Shown: positions 6,530-13,144 of the stretch, piece after piece | Layout of the letters: each line of letters starts with the position of its first letter | Numbering within the stretch: position 1 is the stretch's first letter | From: Bacillota bacterium | Lineage (GTDB): Bacteria; Bacillota_I; Bacilli_A; RFN20; CAG-826 | DNA length: 13,431 nucleotides | Assembly: GCA_023443485.1 (NCBI GenBank) | Contig: JAEZUH010000016.1 | Coordinates: 1 to 13,431, forward strand | Reading direction: 5' to 3' | Translations under genes and position numbers: made by a program | The notes under the pieces: generated by a model | Database searches by the model: none | Told to the model about the DNA's origin: nothing | The model's input: only the letters and a program-made list of their open reading frames with translations

Positions 6530-9214
6530 TTAATCGTTGATACCGATGAATACGGCTTCTTCTGGTTCAGCCGATTTATTAATTTTGCGAGAAGTGACTT
6601 TCTTGTTCTTGCGAGGTTTACGTTTGATGTTCACACCCTTAAATAATTTAAAGAAGAATGAACTAATAGGAGCGAGGAGAATTGTCACTACGGCAGTAGC
6701 TATAACCACACCAACAAACAATAAGCCATAAATCCAGGCCGATCCATCTGGGCCGAAGCCAAAGAATCCGAGTGCTATCCAGCCAGCAAAGATGGCGACC
6801 GCGCTGACGCAGGTGAAGGCATAAGAAGTGGCTTTCACAGCTAATTGATGACGGTTTTCCACTGAATTATCATGAGCCTTATCTTCGATGACTAATTCTC
6901 TTTCACGGTTCATTGTGATAACTGCAATCATCATTGCGAACATAGCGACAACTGGAACAGCGGCCAACACTAACGAAGATACTGGCAAACGAACCAAGGA
7001 AAGAATTCCAAGGATAATTCCACTGACCGCGGTCGTTGTAACTAAGGAAGCAAGTCCACGAGAGAGACGATATCTCAACACGAAGTACAAACTGAGAATG
7101 GCGATGGAAACGCCAAGAGCGAGTCCAACTGAGCTGAATTTTACAACGGACACTTCGCTAGAAGCTACCGATTTCAAAGAAATGCTCGTTTTTGTCGCAT
7201 CATATTCTAATGCCGAAACAGCGTCGGCTAAGTGATCATTTAGAGAGTTTTCATCCGCCACTTGAATGACAGTGGTTCCATTATTGAATAGACCAAGTGT
7301 CTCAGTAGAGATGTTTGCATCGAGAGTAACAACATAATAGTAATAGGTAATAGTTTCTTCTTCTAAAACGATGGAATAGGGATCGGAGACATATAGATCA
7401 ACAACAAGGTTGTCCTTTGTTGTATTTCCTTCACCATCAATAACGTATAAAGGGGTTTCAGAAACGTCATAAGTCCCATCTCCATTATCTTCATAAAGAT
7501 AAATGTTAGAGAGGATATCGTAGACAGAATTCTCATCAAAAGCGGAGACTTCGGTATCGCTAGTTGTTTTTGTCTCGAAATAGATTTGGGAAGAATAAGC
7601 CACATTGCTATTTACAAAAGCATTGTCATTATTCAAGGCCGCAAAAGTGATAGAGCCACCTAGGCTAAGAACAAACAAGACAGCAGTAATAATTCCGACA
7701 ATCTTCTTTCTCTTCGTTAAATCTTTTTCGGCATAAGCGCCAAAATAGGATTGCTTTTCTTCGTTGATAATATTCGGAACTCTTTCGCTGTTGATGCCAA
7801 ACATCTCATATTTGCCATTAAAGCAAGTCGCGTTGGTGACAAGCCACATCATGCCCTTTAAACCAAGCGTATTCAAAAGAATTGAACATAATCCACCGAT
7901 GACCGTGATGGCGCCAAAAGCACGGAACACAGGTCCACCGAAGATGTAGGCGAATACACCAAAGACAATGACAACAATATTGACATCAATAATTGGAAGT
8001 AATGATTTCTTTGAGGCTTCAGTATTGGCTTTTTTCAAGCTACGGCCTCGATAAGATTCACTCTTGAGTTTTGCCATATAGATTGCACCACTGACAATAG
8101 AAGCGACAGCAACTGCCACAACACCCAAGATACCGAAGATACTAAATTCAGCAGAGAACCAAATGGTTGACAATAATCCAATATAGGCTGAAGTAATGCT
8201 GATGGTACCGATGGCAACGGCAGCAATGCGATAATAGACAACAAGGATGAGCGCGAGGACAACAAGAACAAATAATGTTGCCGAGAGCGTACGATTCCAA
8301 GAGATACGATCATAGTTAACTAACGTTTCGATGGAAGAAGTGATTCTATCTTGGAACATAAATTGAACTTTGTAATCGATTTCGCCAGCGTTGATTAAGT
8401 TGATAAAGAAACGAGCGTTGCTGTAAGCAGTGGTTTTTTCATCAACGGAAGCGACTCCATCATTATCGGTATCGAGGTTGATAAGTGAATAGAGACGATT
8501 CTTAGCCGAGTCATCATAGTATTGAGCATCTTCATCAGATGACACTTCAAATCTCATTAAAAGACGGCTGTTGTATTCGTTATCTTGATTGGTAGCGGCT
8601 TCAAAGGTGCATTTACCTTCTTCGTAATCGTACCAAAGATATAAATAATATTTATAAGTAGCTTCTTCGTCTTCGCCAGTTGTTTCTTCGGCGTAGGTGT
8701 GATCTTCCGCGGTAATATCATCGCGAGCGATTTGTAATAATTCATCAACAGGAGTTGTATTAACTGGTAACAAAATAGCGGGATAACCTTGGTAAGTGCT
8801 GATGGTAGCTTTTTTGTTTTCGAGGAGGAATTCATCGGCAGTTAAAGCTTCATCACCATAAGTTAAACCAAGATTGCCATTGAAGGTAAGATAGGTCGTA
8901 ATGTTTTGATAGTCAGTAGCAGTTTTTTCGCTTAGTCTGACTTTGACAGTGTCATAGCCAACAGTCAAAATTTCGTATGAAGTGACTTTTGCAGTTTCTA
9001 AGCGTTCCTTCATCACTGCGGTGATATTATCAACCGCTGTGGTGTCACTGAATTCAACTTCTTCATCATCCTTATCTGAAACACGGAAGGTGATTTCTCT
9101 TCCATTTTCAAATTGGTTGTTTGAATTTACTTTTGTGATTTCTCCCACAAATGTCGTTCCGACAAGAACTAAAGCTGTAAAGGCAAGGACAATATAAGCC
9201 CAAAGTCTACGCAT
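6530..9214 (-). CDS. secDF: Fused protein-export membrane protein SecDF (divergent)
   Basis: This 894-residue protein has SecD-SecF fusion topology. TM1 lies near residues 5-23, followed by an extracytoplasmic domain at 24-305, TMs at about 308-460, TM7 at about 504-526, a second outer domain at 527-690, TMs at about 692-768 and 797-855, and a basic cytoplasmic tail. SecDF assists SecYEG by pulling exported proteins outward using the proton gradient. The SecD stretch around IIDVN (408-412), the following GGPVFRAFGAITVIG and the overall topology support the family. It is longer than Bacillus SecDF (about 737), mainly in the outer domains. The TM4 and TM10 proton-relay Asp residues appear to be missing. 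EF-hand-like loops lie at 248-259 and 575-586. The start is supported by AGGAGG at 9227-9222. It lies between ruvB and recJ, matching the Bacillus secDF-recJ neighbourhood. Confidence 0.88.
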   Translation of the reverse strand: MRRLWAYIVLAFTALVLVGTTFVGEITKVNSNNQFENGREITFRVSDKDDEEVEFSDTTAVDNITAVMKERLETAKVTSYEILTVGYDTVKVRLSEKTATDYQNITTYLTFNGNLGLTYGDEALTADEFLLENKKATISTYQGYPAILLPVNTTPVDELLQIARDDITAEDHTYAEETTGEDEEATYKYYLYLWYDYEEGKCTFEAATNQDNEYNSRLLMRFEVSSDEDAQYYDDSAKNRLYSLINLDTDNDGVASVDEKTTAYSNARFFINLINAGEIDYKVQFMFQDRITSSIETLVNYDRISWNRTLSATLFVLVVLALILVVYYRIAAVAIGTISITSAYIGLLSTIWFSAEFSIFGILGVVAVAVASIVSGAIYMAKLKSESYRGRSLKKANTEASKKSLLPIIDVNIVVIVFGVFAYIFGGPVFRAFGAITVIGGLCSILLNTLGLKGMMWLVTNATCFNGKYEMFGINSERVPNIINEEKQSYFGAYAEKDLTKRKKIVGIITAVLFVLSLGGSITFAALNNDNAFVNSNVAYSSQIYFETKTTSDTEVSAFDENSVYDILSNIYLYEDNGDGTYDVSETPLYVIDGEGNTTKDNLVVDLYVSDPYSIVLEEETITYYYYVVTLDANISTETLGLFNNGTTVIQVADENSLNDHLADAVSALEYDATKTSISLKSVASSEVSVVKFSSVGLALGVSIAILSLYFVLRYRLSRGLASLVTTTAVSGIILGILSLVRLPVSSLVLAAVPVVAMFAMMIAVITMNRERELVIEDKAHDNSVENRHQLAVKATSYAFTCVSAVAIFAGWIALGFFGFGPDGSAWIYGLLFVGVVIATAVVTILLAPISSFFFKLFKGVNIKRKPRKNKKVTSRKINKSAEPEEAVFIGIND

Positions 9215-9320
9215 AATGTTTCCTCCTGAGTGATAGATATAGCGCTGGCGCGCCTATGTTATAACATACATCAGATGCGCTATGTATGCAAGAGCAAATT
9301 GCGTGTATGTACACTCGCAT
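9207..9320 (-). CDS. Possible 37-codon leader peptide overlapping the secDF start
   Basis: An ATG at 9320-9318 opens a 37-codon frame ending with TAG at 9209-9207, inside codons 2-3 of secDF. The peptide begins MRVYIHAICSC, contains IGAPALYLSL near its end and has a basic C-terminus (RRK). It covers most of the palindromic leader and includes the secDF Shine-Dalgarno site in its last codons. No strong ribosome binding site precedes it. A frame this long can occur by chance in about 140 bases, so coding status is uncertain. I list it because secretion genes, secDF included, are regulated by arrest peptides in some bacteria. Confidence 0.2.
   Translation of the reverse strand: MRVYIHAICSCIHSASDVCYNIGAPALYLSLRRKHYA
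9222..9227 (-). promoter_or_regulatory. Ribosome binding site of secDF
   Basis: A perfect AGGAGG lies 7 bases before the ATG at 9214. It fixes the secDF start and marks strong translation unless masked by leader structure. Confidence 0.88.
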
Positions 9321-9348
9321 AACGCAATACTCTTCGGTTAACCGAAGA
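9239..9348 (-). promoter_or_regulatory. Palindrome-rich structured leader of secDF
   Basis: The 138-bp ruvB-secDF gap holds an 18-bp perfect palindrome TCTTCGGTTAACCGAAGA (9331-9348). It also has a 7-bp stem ATTGCGT/ACGCAAT (9298-9304 with 9322-9328) and a 7-bp stem CATACAT/ATGTATG (9265-9271 with 9282-9288). A further 7-bp stem ATAGCGC/GCGCTAT (9239-9245 with 9277-9283) competes with the previous one. Three perfect palindromes follow: 9255-9268, GGCGCGCC (9247-9254) and AGCGCT (9241-9246). None is followed by a clear U-tract. This may be a regulatory RNA leader, a set of operators, or both. I do not recognise a known riboswitch class. Confidence 0.55.
9255..9268 (-). promoter_or_regulatory. 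14-bp palindrome containing a candidate extended -10 of secDF
   Basis: TATGTTATAACATA is a perfect 14-bp palindrome. On the minus strand it contains TGTTATAAC, an extended -10 (TGn plus TATAAC, 5 of 6 matches) at 9266-9258. The -35 region is poor (TACATA at 17 bases). Initiation near 9251 would give a leader of about 37 bases with the AGGAGG site. A protein bound to the palindrome would block the promoter. Confidence 0.4.
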
Positions 9349-9352
9349 ATGG

Positions 9353-10357
9353 TTAAAATAGTTTGTTTTGATGCGAAATTTTTAGATGCTGATAAGCTTT
9401 TTCGTTAGCGACTCTTCCTCGTGGAGTTCTTTCAATCATCCCGATTTGGAGCAAATATGGCTCATAGACATCTTCTAAATTTGGTATTTCTTCGCCAATC
9501 GCGTTGGCTAAAGTGTCAAGCCCAACCGGACCACCATGAAAGCGATTAATCAGAGTTTCTAAATAGCGGACGTCGACATCATCGAGTCCGATTTCATCAA
9601 CTTTGAGAGCCTTCAAAGCTTTGTTGGTATCTTCAAGCGAGATGGTGTCTTTACCTTCGTAGTTTGCGAAATCACGAACTCTTTTGAATAAACGGTTCGC
9701 GATTCGGGGTGTTCCACGACTTCTCTGTGAGATAATCGTCGCGGCCTCTGGGGCGATTTGAGTTTTAAAAACACGAGAAGTTCGCAATACGATTTGGCGA
9801 ATTTCATCTTGGTCATAATAATTTATTTTTTCGGTTATACCGAAACGCGCTCTCAATGGTGAGCTTAGGTTTCCTGCTCTAGTGGTTGCTCCAATCAGAG
9901 TAAATGGAGGCAAATCCATTGTGAGAGAACGAGAACCATTTTCGCGATTGATCACCACAGAAAAGCGGAAGTCTTCCATCGCCGTAAAAAGCGATTCTTC
10001 GATAATGCGTGGAAGTCGGTGAATCTCGTCGATAAAAAGAATATCACCTGGTTTTAATTCAGACAAAATAGCGGCTAGATCGCCAGTCTTTTCTAAACTT
10101 GGACCCGTTGTCACATGGATTTGAGCTTTCATCTCATTAGCGATGACATAAGCCAGGGTGGTTTTTCCTAGTCCTGGAGGACCATAAAATAAAAGATGGT
10201 CGAGAGGTTCATCTCGATGAAGAGCCGCGCCAATAAAGATGCGAAGATTCTTCTTTAAGTCCTTCTGCCCGACATATTCATCGAGTGTTCGAGGGCGCAA
10301 AGAAATTTCTTCTTGGCGATCAATTTCATGGGGTAATGCATCGACTAGTCTTGGCAT
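9353..10357 (-). CDS. ruvB: Holliday junction branch migration ATPase RuvB
   Basis: This 334-residue AAA+ motor forms hexameric rings that drive branch migration with RuvA. Motifs are Walker A GPPGLGKTT at 59-67, Walker B ILFIDE at 106-111, sensor 1 GATTRAG at 156-162, the arginine-finger region RARFG at 169-173, sensor 2 region RGTPRIANRL at 214-223, and the C-terminal winged-helix RTPRGR at 310-315. Length is normal for the family. The start at 10357 has AGGAG five bases upstream, overlapping the TAG stop of ruvA, so the two partners are translationally coupled. ruvC is not in the window, as is usual in Firmicutes, where RecU resolves junctions. No clear U-rich terminator follows. Confidence 0.97.
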   Translation of the reverse strand: MPRLVDALPHEIDRQEEISLRPRTLDEYVGQKDLKKNLRIFIGAALHRDEPLDHLLFYGPPGLGKTTLAYVIANEMKAQIHVTTGPSLEKTGDLAAILSELKPGDILFIDEIHRLPRIIEESLFTAMEDFRFSVVINRENGSRSLTMDLPPFTLIGATTRAGNLSSPLRARFGITEKINYYDQDEIRQIVLRTSRVFKTQIAPEAATIISQRSRGTPRIANRLFKRVRDFANYEGKDTISLEDTNKALKALKVDEIGLDDVDVRYLETLINRFHGGPVGLDTLANAIGEEIPNLEDVYEPYLLQIGMIERTPRGRVANEKAYQHLKISHQNKLF

Positions 10358-10365
10358 ATTTTCTC

Positions 10366-10932
10366 CTATTTTTTCTTTAATTCATTGAGTTTGGAAAGAG
10401 CTAAACGCAAGATATCTTCAGGCTTTGCTTCTGGTTCATTAATCGTCGCTAAAACACGATCGATAGCAGCGCCTTTGAAGCCCATCTCTTTGAGGGCATC
10501 ATAGACATCTTCATAGACTTCAGGATTGCCTTTTTCTCCCCCTGCCAAAATACCCTTTAAGTCAAGGATAATCTGAGCGGCGGCTTTGGCGCCAATACCA
10601 GGTAATTTTTTGAGGTAAGCAACATTGTTGCTTGCAATCGCAGTTATCACTTGTTGAGGAGTGGTTGCTTTTAAGGCGTTAATCGCTGTTCGAGGACCGA
10701 GACCCTTCACTTTTATAAGTGACAAAAAGACAGATTTTTCTTCCAAATTTTTAAAGCCAATGAGATATTGTTCATCCTCTCTAATGACATTATGGGTATA
10801 GAGAAAAACCTCTTGTCCGATTTCATAATCGTCAATATGAGAAACTAAGACTTGGTAGCCAATATCATGAACATCAACTACGACCGTGTCCTTGTCAATT
10901 TGGGCGACAAGTCCTTTAAGGAAATAAATCAT
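10366..10932 (-). CDS. ruvA: Holliday junction DNA-binding protein RuvA
   Basis: The 188-residue product has the OB-fold domain at 1-62 (begins MIYFLKG), tandem helix-hairpin-helix motifs with GLGP at 77-80 and PGIG at 111-114, and a C-terminal domain III (about 135-188) that contacts RuvB. RuvA forms tetramers holding a four-way junction for RuvB. An in-frame ATG at 10965 would add 11 residues. I prefer 10932 because AAAGGAG lies 8 bases before it and RuvA proteins normally begin at this Met. The longer start has no ribosome site and would overlap the 31-codon peptide gene. The stop is TAG, 8 bases before the ruvB ATG. Confidence 0.96.
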   Translation of the reverse strand: MIYFLKGLVAQIDKDTVVVDVHDIGYQVLVSHIDDYEIGQEVFLYTHNVIREDEQYLIGFKNLEEKSVFLSLIKVKGLGPRTAINALKATTPQQVITAIASNNVAYLKKLPGIGAKAAAQIILDLKGILAGGEKGNPEVYEDVYDALKEMGFKGAAIDRVLATINEPEAKPEDILRLALSKLNELKKK

Positions 10933-10940
10933 TTCACTTT

Positions 10941-10947
10941 CTCCTTT
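10941..10947 (-). promoter_or_regulatory. Ribosome binding site that decides the ruvA start
   Basis: AAAGGAG lies 8 bases before the ATG at 10932 and right after the TAA of the 31-codon peptide gene (10951-10949). It would sit inside the coding sequence if the upstream ATG at 10965 were used. Confidence 0.85.
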
Positions 10948-10948
10948 G

Positions 10949-11044
10949 TTAGTAAATGCTGACAATTAAAATGATTAAGCCAATAGATATCAATGCGGTC
11001 AATAAACTCGCCAAGATGGCGATGAAAACTTTCTTATTTTCCAT
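10949..11044 (-). CDS. 31-residue single-span membrane peptide (unannotated small gene)
   Basis: The frame opens with ATG at 11044, overlaps the last 11 bases of nadE in another frame, and ends with TAA at 10951-10949, directly before the ruvA ribosome site. The product begins MENKK and continues with about 26 almost entirely apolar residues (VFIAILASLL to LIVSIY). This gives a positively charged cytoplasmic end and one transmembrane helix. The upstream bases are purine-rich (AGAGAAGAAG) but lack a strict AGGAGG. The frame exactly fills the nadE-ruvA gap, as in the close packing of the rest of this operon. I know no family for it. It may modulate a membrane partner or be a stray frame. Coding is likely but unproven. 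Confidence 0.6.
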   Translation of the reverse strand: MENKKVFIAILASLLTALISIGLIILIVSIY

Positions 11045-11783
11045 CTTCTTCTCTTACATACTCGCTAGGTGTCGGAATTGGTTCACGTTTGTGATTGCTA
11101 ATTCGATGAAGATGTTCAATTCTCATCTTGGTTTCTTCACTCACTTCTTTTCCTAATAAATAGGCATCTAAATCCCGATAAGTAACACCCATCTCTTTTT
11201 CATCGGTTTGTCCAGGAAAAAGCCCAGCGGTTGGAACGCGTTTGACTAAATAGTCAGGAACTCCAAGCATTGAGGCGGCTTCCATCACTTCAGATTTAAC
11301 GAGATGAGCAATTGGCATTAAGTCAACCCCACCATCACCATATTTAGTGAAATAACCGGTATATCTTTCATCCATGTTGTCTGTTCCGAGCACCAAACCA
11401 CCATGCGTTTGAGCGTAAGCATATAGAATAGTCATTCTTATTCTAACCTTAAGGTTAGTTAAAGCAGCAAACGAGAGTTCAACACCTTGTTTTTTGTATT
11501 CATCGACAGTTGCGTGAAAGCTCTTCGAACCATCGATAACTAAATAATTCAATTCGAATTGATTGGCAAGATAAAGAGCATCTTTTAAATCATCAGGATG
11601 GGAATCGATTGGCATCATGATACACATCAATTTTTCTTTTCCGACTGCTTCTTTAGATAAAGCGGCCACTAAAGAAGAATCAATGCCTCCTGAAAGACCT
11701 AGAACATAAGTAGATGCTCCGGTTTTATGTAGCATCTCTTTTAAGAATTGTTTGATTTCCTGAAGATAGTTTTCCAGTTTCAT
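11034..11783 (-). CDS. nadE: NH3-dependent NAD+ synthetase
   Basis: This 249-residue adenine-nucleotide alpha-hydrolase fold enzyme converts deamido-NAD+, ATP and ammonia to NAD+. Key motifs are the pyrophosphatase loop SGGIDSS at 31-37, LKVRIRMTILYAYA at 111-124, GTDNMDE at 133-139, the substrate region FTKYGDGGVDLMPI at 145-158, and PTAGLFPGQTDEKEMG at 184-199. There is no N-terminal glutaminase (CN-hydrolase) domain, so this is the short ammonia-using form. The ATG is 3 bases after the obg stop. GGAG at 11794-11791 lies within the last obg codons, giving coupling. The 3' end overlaps the small membrane-peptide gene. Confidence 0.95.
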   Translation of the reverse strand: MKLENYLQEIKQFLKEMLHKTGASTYVLGLSGGIDSSLVAALSKEAVGKEKLMCIMMPIDSHPDDLKDALYLANQFELNYLVIDGSKSFHATVDEYKKQGVELSFAALTNLKVRIRMTILYAYAQTHGGLVLGTDNMDERYTGYFTKYGDGGVDLMPIAHLVKSEVMEAASMLGVPDYLVKRVPTAGLFPGQTDEKEMGVTYRDLDAYLLGKEVSEETKMRIEHLHRISNHKREPIPTPSEYVREEDGK

Positions 11784-11786
11784 GTT

Positions 11787-13064
11787 TTAACTCCAATATT
11801 CAAAAGAAAAGTCATCGAGGTAAACAGTGTCTCCATCGGAAGCACCGAGTTTTTCAAGAGTGTCATCAACCTTTAATTTACGAAGTCGCATCATCAAAAG
11901 CATCATACCTTCATCAGTCGTGATGTTGGTCATGCGATAGAACTTGATAAGTTTGTCTCCTTCGATTTTCCATTTATGAGCATCGAGGCGGCGAATAGCG
12001 AATTCTTTTTCAGTTTCAGGCAATTCATAAACCTTGAAATCCAATTCTTTTTCATCGTCTCCGTAAAGTGGAAAGGCTGGGGTTTTATCCAATAAATCAG
12101 CGCATTTATAAAGCAATAAATCGAGTCCTTCTTCTGTGACAGCAGAGATCGGGATGACAGGTATGCCAACTTGTTTTTCAAACTTGGCCAATCTCTCATC
12201 CGCTCCTTCTTCGTCCATTTTACTGGCGACGAGAATAACTGGTCGTTTATCGAGACCAAAACCATAACTTTTAAGTTCATTATTTATAATTAAATAATCT
12301 TGATATGGGTCACGATCAGAAAGACCGACATTAACGATATGAATGATGACGCGACATCTTTCAATGTGGCGAAGAAAACGTAGTCCTAAACCTTTGCCTT
12401 GATGAGCGCCTTCAATAAGTCCAGGAAGATCCGCCATTACAAAGCTTCGGCCATCTTTGGTCGTCACCACTCCAAGATTTGGAACGATGGTCGTAAAAGG
12501 ATAATCAGCGATTTCAGGAGTAGCGCTGGTCACTAATGAGAGCAGAGTAGATTTACCGACACTTGGATATCCCACTAAGCCAACATCAGCTAATAATTTC
12601 AATTCTAAAATGAGTCGTTTGGTTTCACCTGGCTCACCATTCTCAGCGGTTTTGGGAGCGCGATTAGTTGAACTTTTAAAACAAGTGTTGCCTCGACCAC
12701 CACGTCCGCCTTTAGCAGCGACGACAATCTTGCCATCCTCGTTGAGATCAGCGATGACTCGGTGACCTTTTTCTTCAAAAATAACTGTTCCAACAGGAAC
12801 ATCAACAATTATATCTTGGCTCGATTTGCCATATTGGTTTTTAATTCCACCTTTTTCGCCATCAGGACCGATGAAGGTTTTGCTATGGCGAAAATTAAAG
12901 AGCGTATTGATATGGCTATTGGCTCTAAAAATGACGCTTGCTCCGCGTCCTCCGTTACCACCGGCAGGACCACCGTTGGGCATAAACTTCTCACGCAGAA
13001 AAGCGATGGCGCCATTGCCACCTTTGCCAGAGCGAACTTCTACGACTGCGCGATCAATAAACAT
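11787..13064 (-). CDS. obg: Obg (CgtA) ribosome-associated GTPase
   Basis: From ATG 13064 the product is 425 residues and begins MFIDRAVVEVRSGKGGNG, the standard Obg N-terminus. The glycine-rich Obg fold spans about 1-158. The G domain carries G1 GYPSVGKST at 165-173, G2 DYPFTTIVPNLG near 187-198, G3 DLPG at 212-215, G4 SKMD at 281-284 (the usual Asn is Ser) and G5 ISAV. A C-terminal OCT domain covers about 345-425. Obg acts in 50S assembly and stress signalling, binds ppGpp, and so links functionally to the relA gene here. An ATG at 13112 would add 16 residues, but it lies in the rpmA terminator and lacks a ribosome site. AGGAG at 13077-13073 supports the shorter start. The order rpmA-obg is conserved in Firmicutes. 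Confidence 0.96.
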   Translation of the reverse strand: MFIDRAVVEVRSGKGGNGAIAFLREKFMPNGGPAGGNGGRGASVIFRANSHINTLFNFRHSKTFIGPDGEKGGIKNQYGKSSQDIIVDVPVGTVIFEEKGHRVIADLNEDGKIVVAAKGGRGGRGNTCFKSSTNRAPKTAENGEPGETKRLILELKLLADVGLVGYPSVGKSTLLSLVTSATPEIADYPFTTIVPNLGVVTTKDGRSFVMADLPGLIEGAHQGKGLGLRFLRHIERCRVIIHIVNVGLSDRDPYQDYLIINNELKSYGFGLDKRPVILVASKMDEEGADERLAKFEKQVGIPVIPISAVTEEGLDLLLYKCADLLDKTPAFPLYGDDEKELDFKVYELPETEKEFAIRRLDAHKWKIEGDKLIKFYRMTNITTDEGMMLLMMRLRKLKVDDTLEKLGASDGDTVYLDDFSFEYWS

Positions 13065-13072
13065 ATGAATAG

Positions 13073-13077
13073 CTCCT
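13073..13077 (-). promoter_or_regulatory. Ribosome binding site that decides the obg start
   Basis: AGGAG lies 8 bases before the ATG at 13064. This Met matches the conserved family start, whereas the in-frame ATG at 13112 would place this site inside the coding region. Confidence 0.85.
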
Positions 13078-13092
13078 CTTGTATTATACAAG
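13078..13092 (-). promoter_or_regulatory. Candidate obg promoter -10 within a 15-bp palindrome
   Basis: CTTGTATTATACAAG has 7-base arms around one central base. The minus strand carries a perfect TATAAT at 13088-13083 in its centre. The -35 region falls in the rpmA terminator stem and matches poorly (TGGTCT at 17 bases). Initiation near 13076 would put the ribosome site at the extreme 5' end of the mRNA. It may be an operator-controlled promoter for obg and the genes after it. Confidence 0.4.
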
Positions 13093-13100
13093 TACATAAA

Positions 13101-13126
13101 GAAAAAGACCACAAATTAGTGGTCTT
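13101..13126 (-). terminator. Terminator after rpmA
   Basis: AAGACCAC (13105-13112) pairs with GTGGTCTT (13119-13126) in a perfect 8-bp stem with a 6-base loop. On the minus strand it continues as TTTTTCTTT. It starts about 18 bases after the rpmA stop and should limit readthrough into obg. Confidence 0.82.
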
Positions 13127-13144
13127 AATCATTATTTTTTTACG

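Noticed and set aside
6888..7235. 115-codon plus-strand frame opposite the secDF membrane region
   Set aside because: Composition mirrors the GC-biased third positions of secDF read backwards. It has no start signal and no recognisable domain.
9331..9348. 18-bp palindrome after ruvB as an intrinsic terminator
   Set aside because: The minus-strand continuation is GTATTGCG with no T-run, so it does not fit a Rho-independent terminator. Kept instead as part of the structured secDF leader.
10366..10965. Longer ruvA starting at 10965
   Set aside because: The extra 11 residues are not family-like, contain the ribosome site of the inner start, and overlap the small membrane-peptide frame. ATG 10932 fits RuvA alignment.
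11787..13112. Longer obg starting at 13112
   Set aside because: The extra 16 residues lie in the rpmA terminator and promoter region, have no ribosome site and are absent from Obg proteins. ATG 13064 has AGGAG and the conserved MFIDR-type start.
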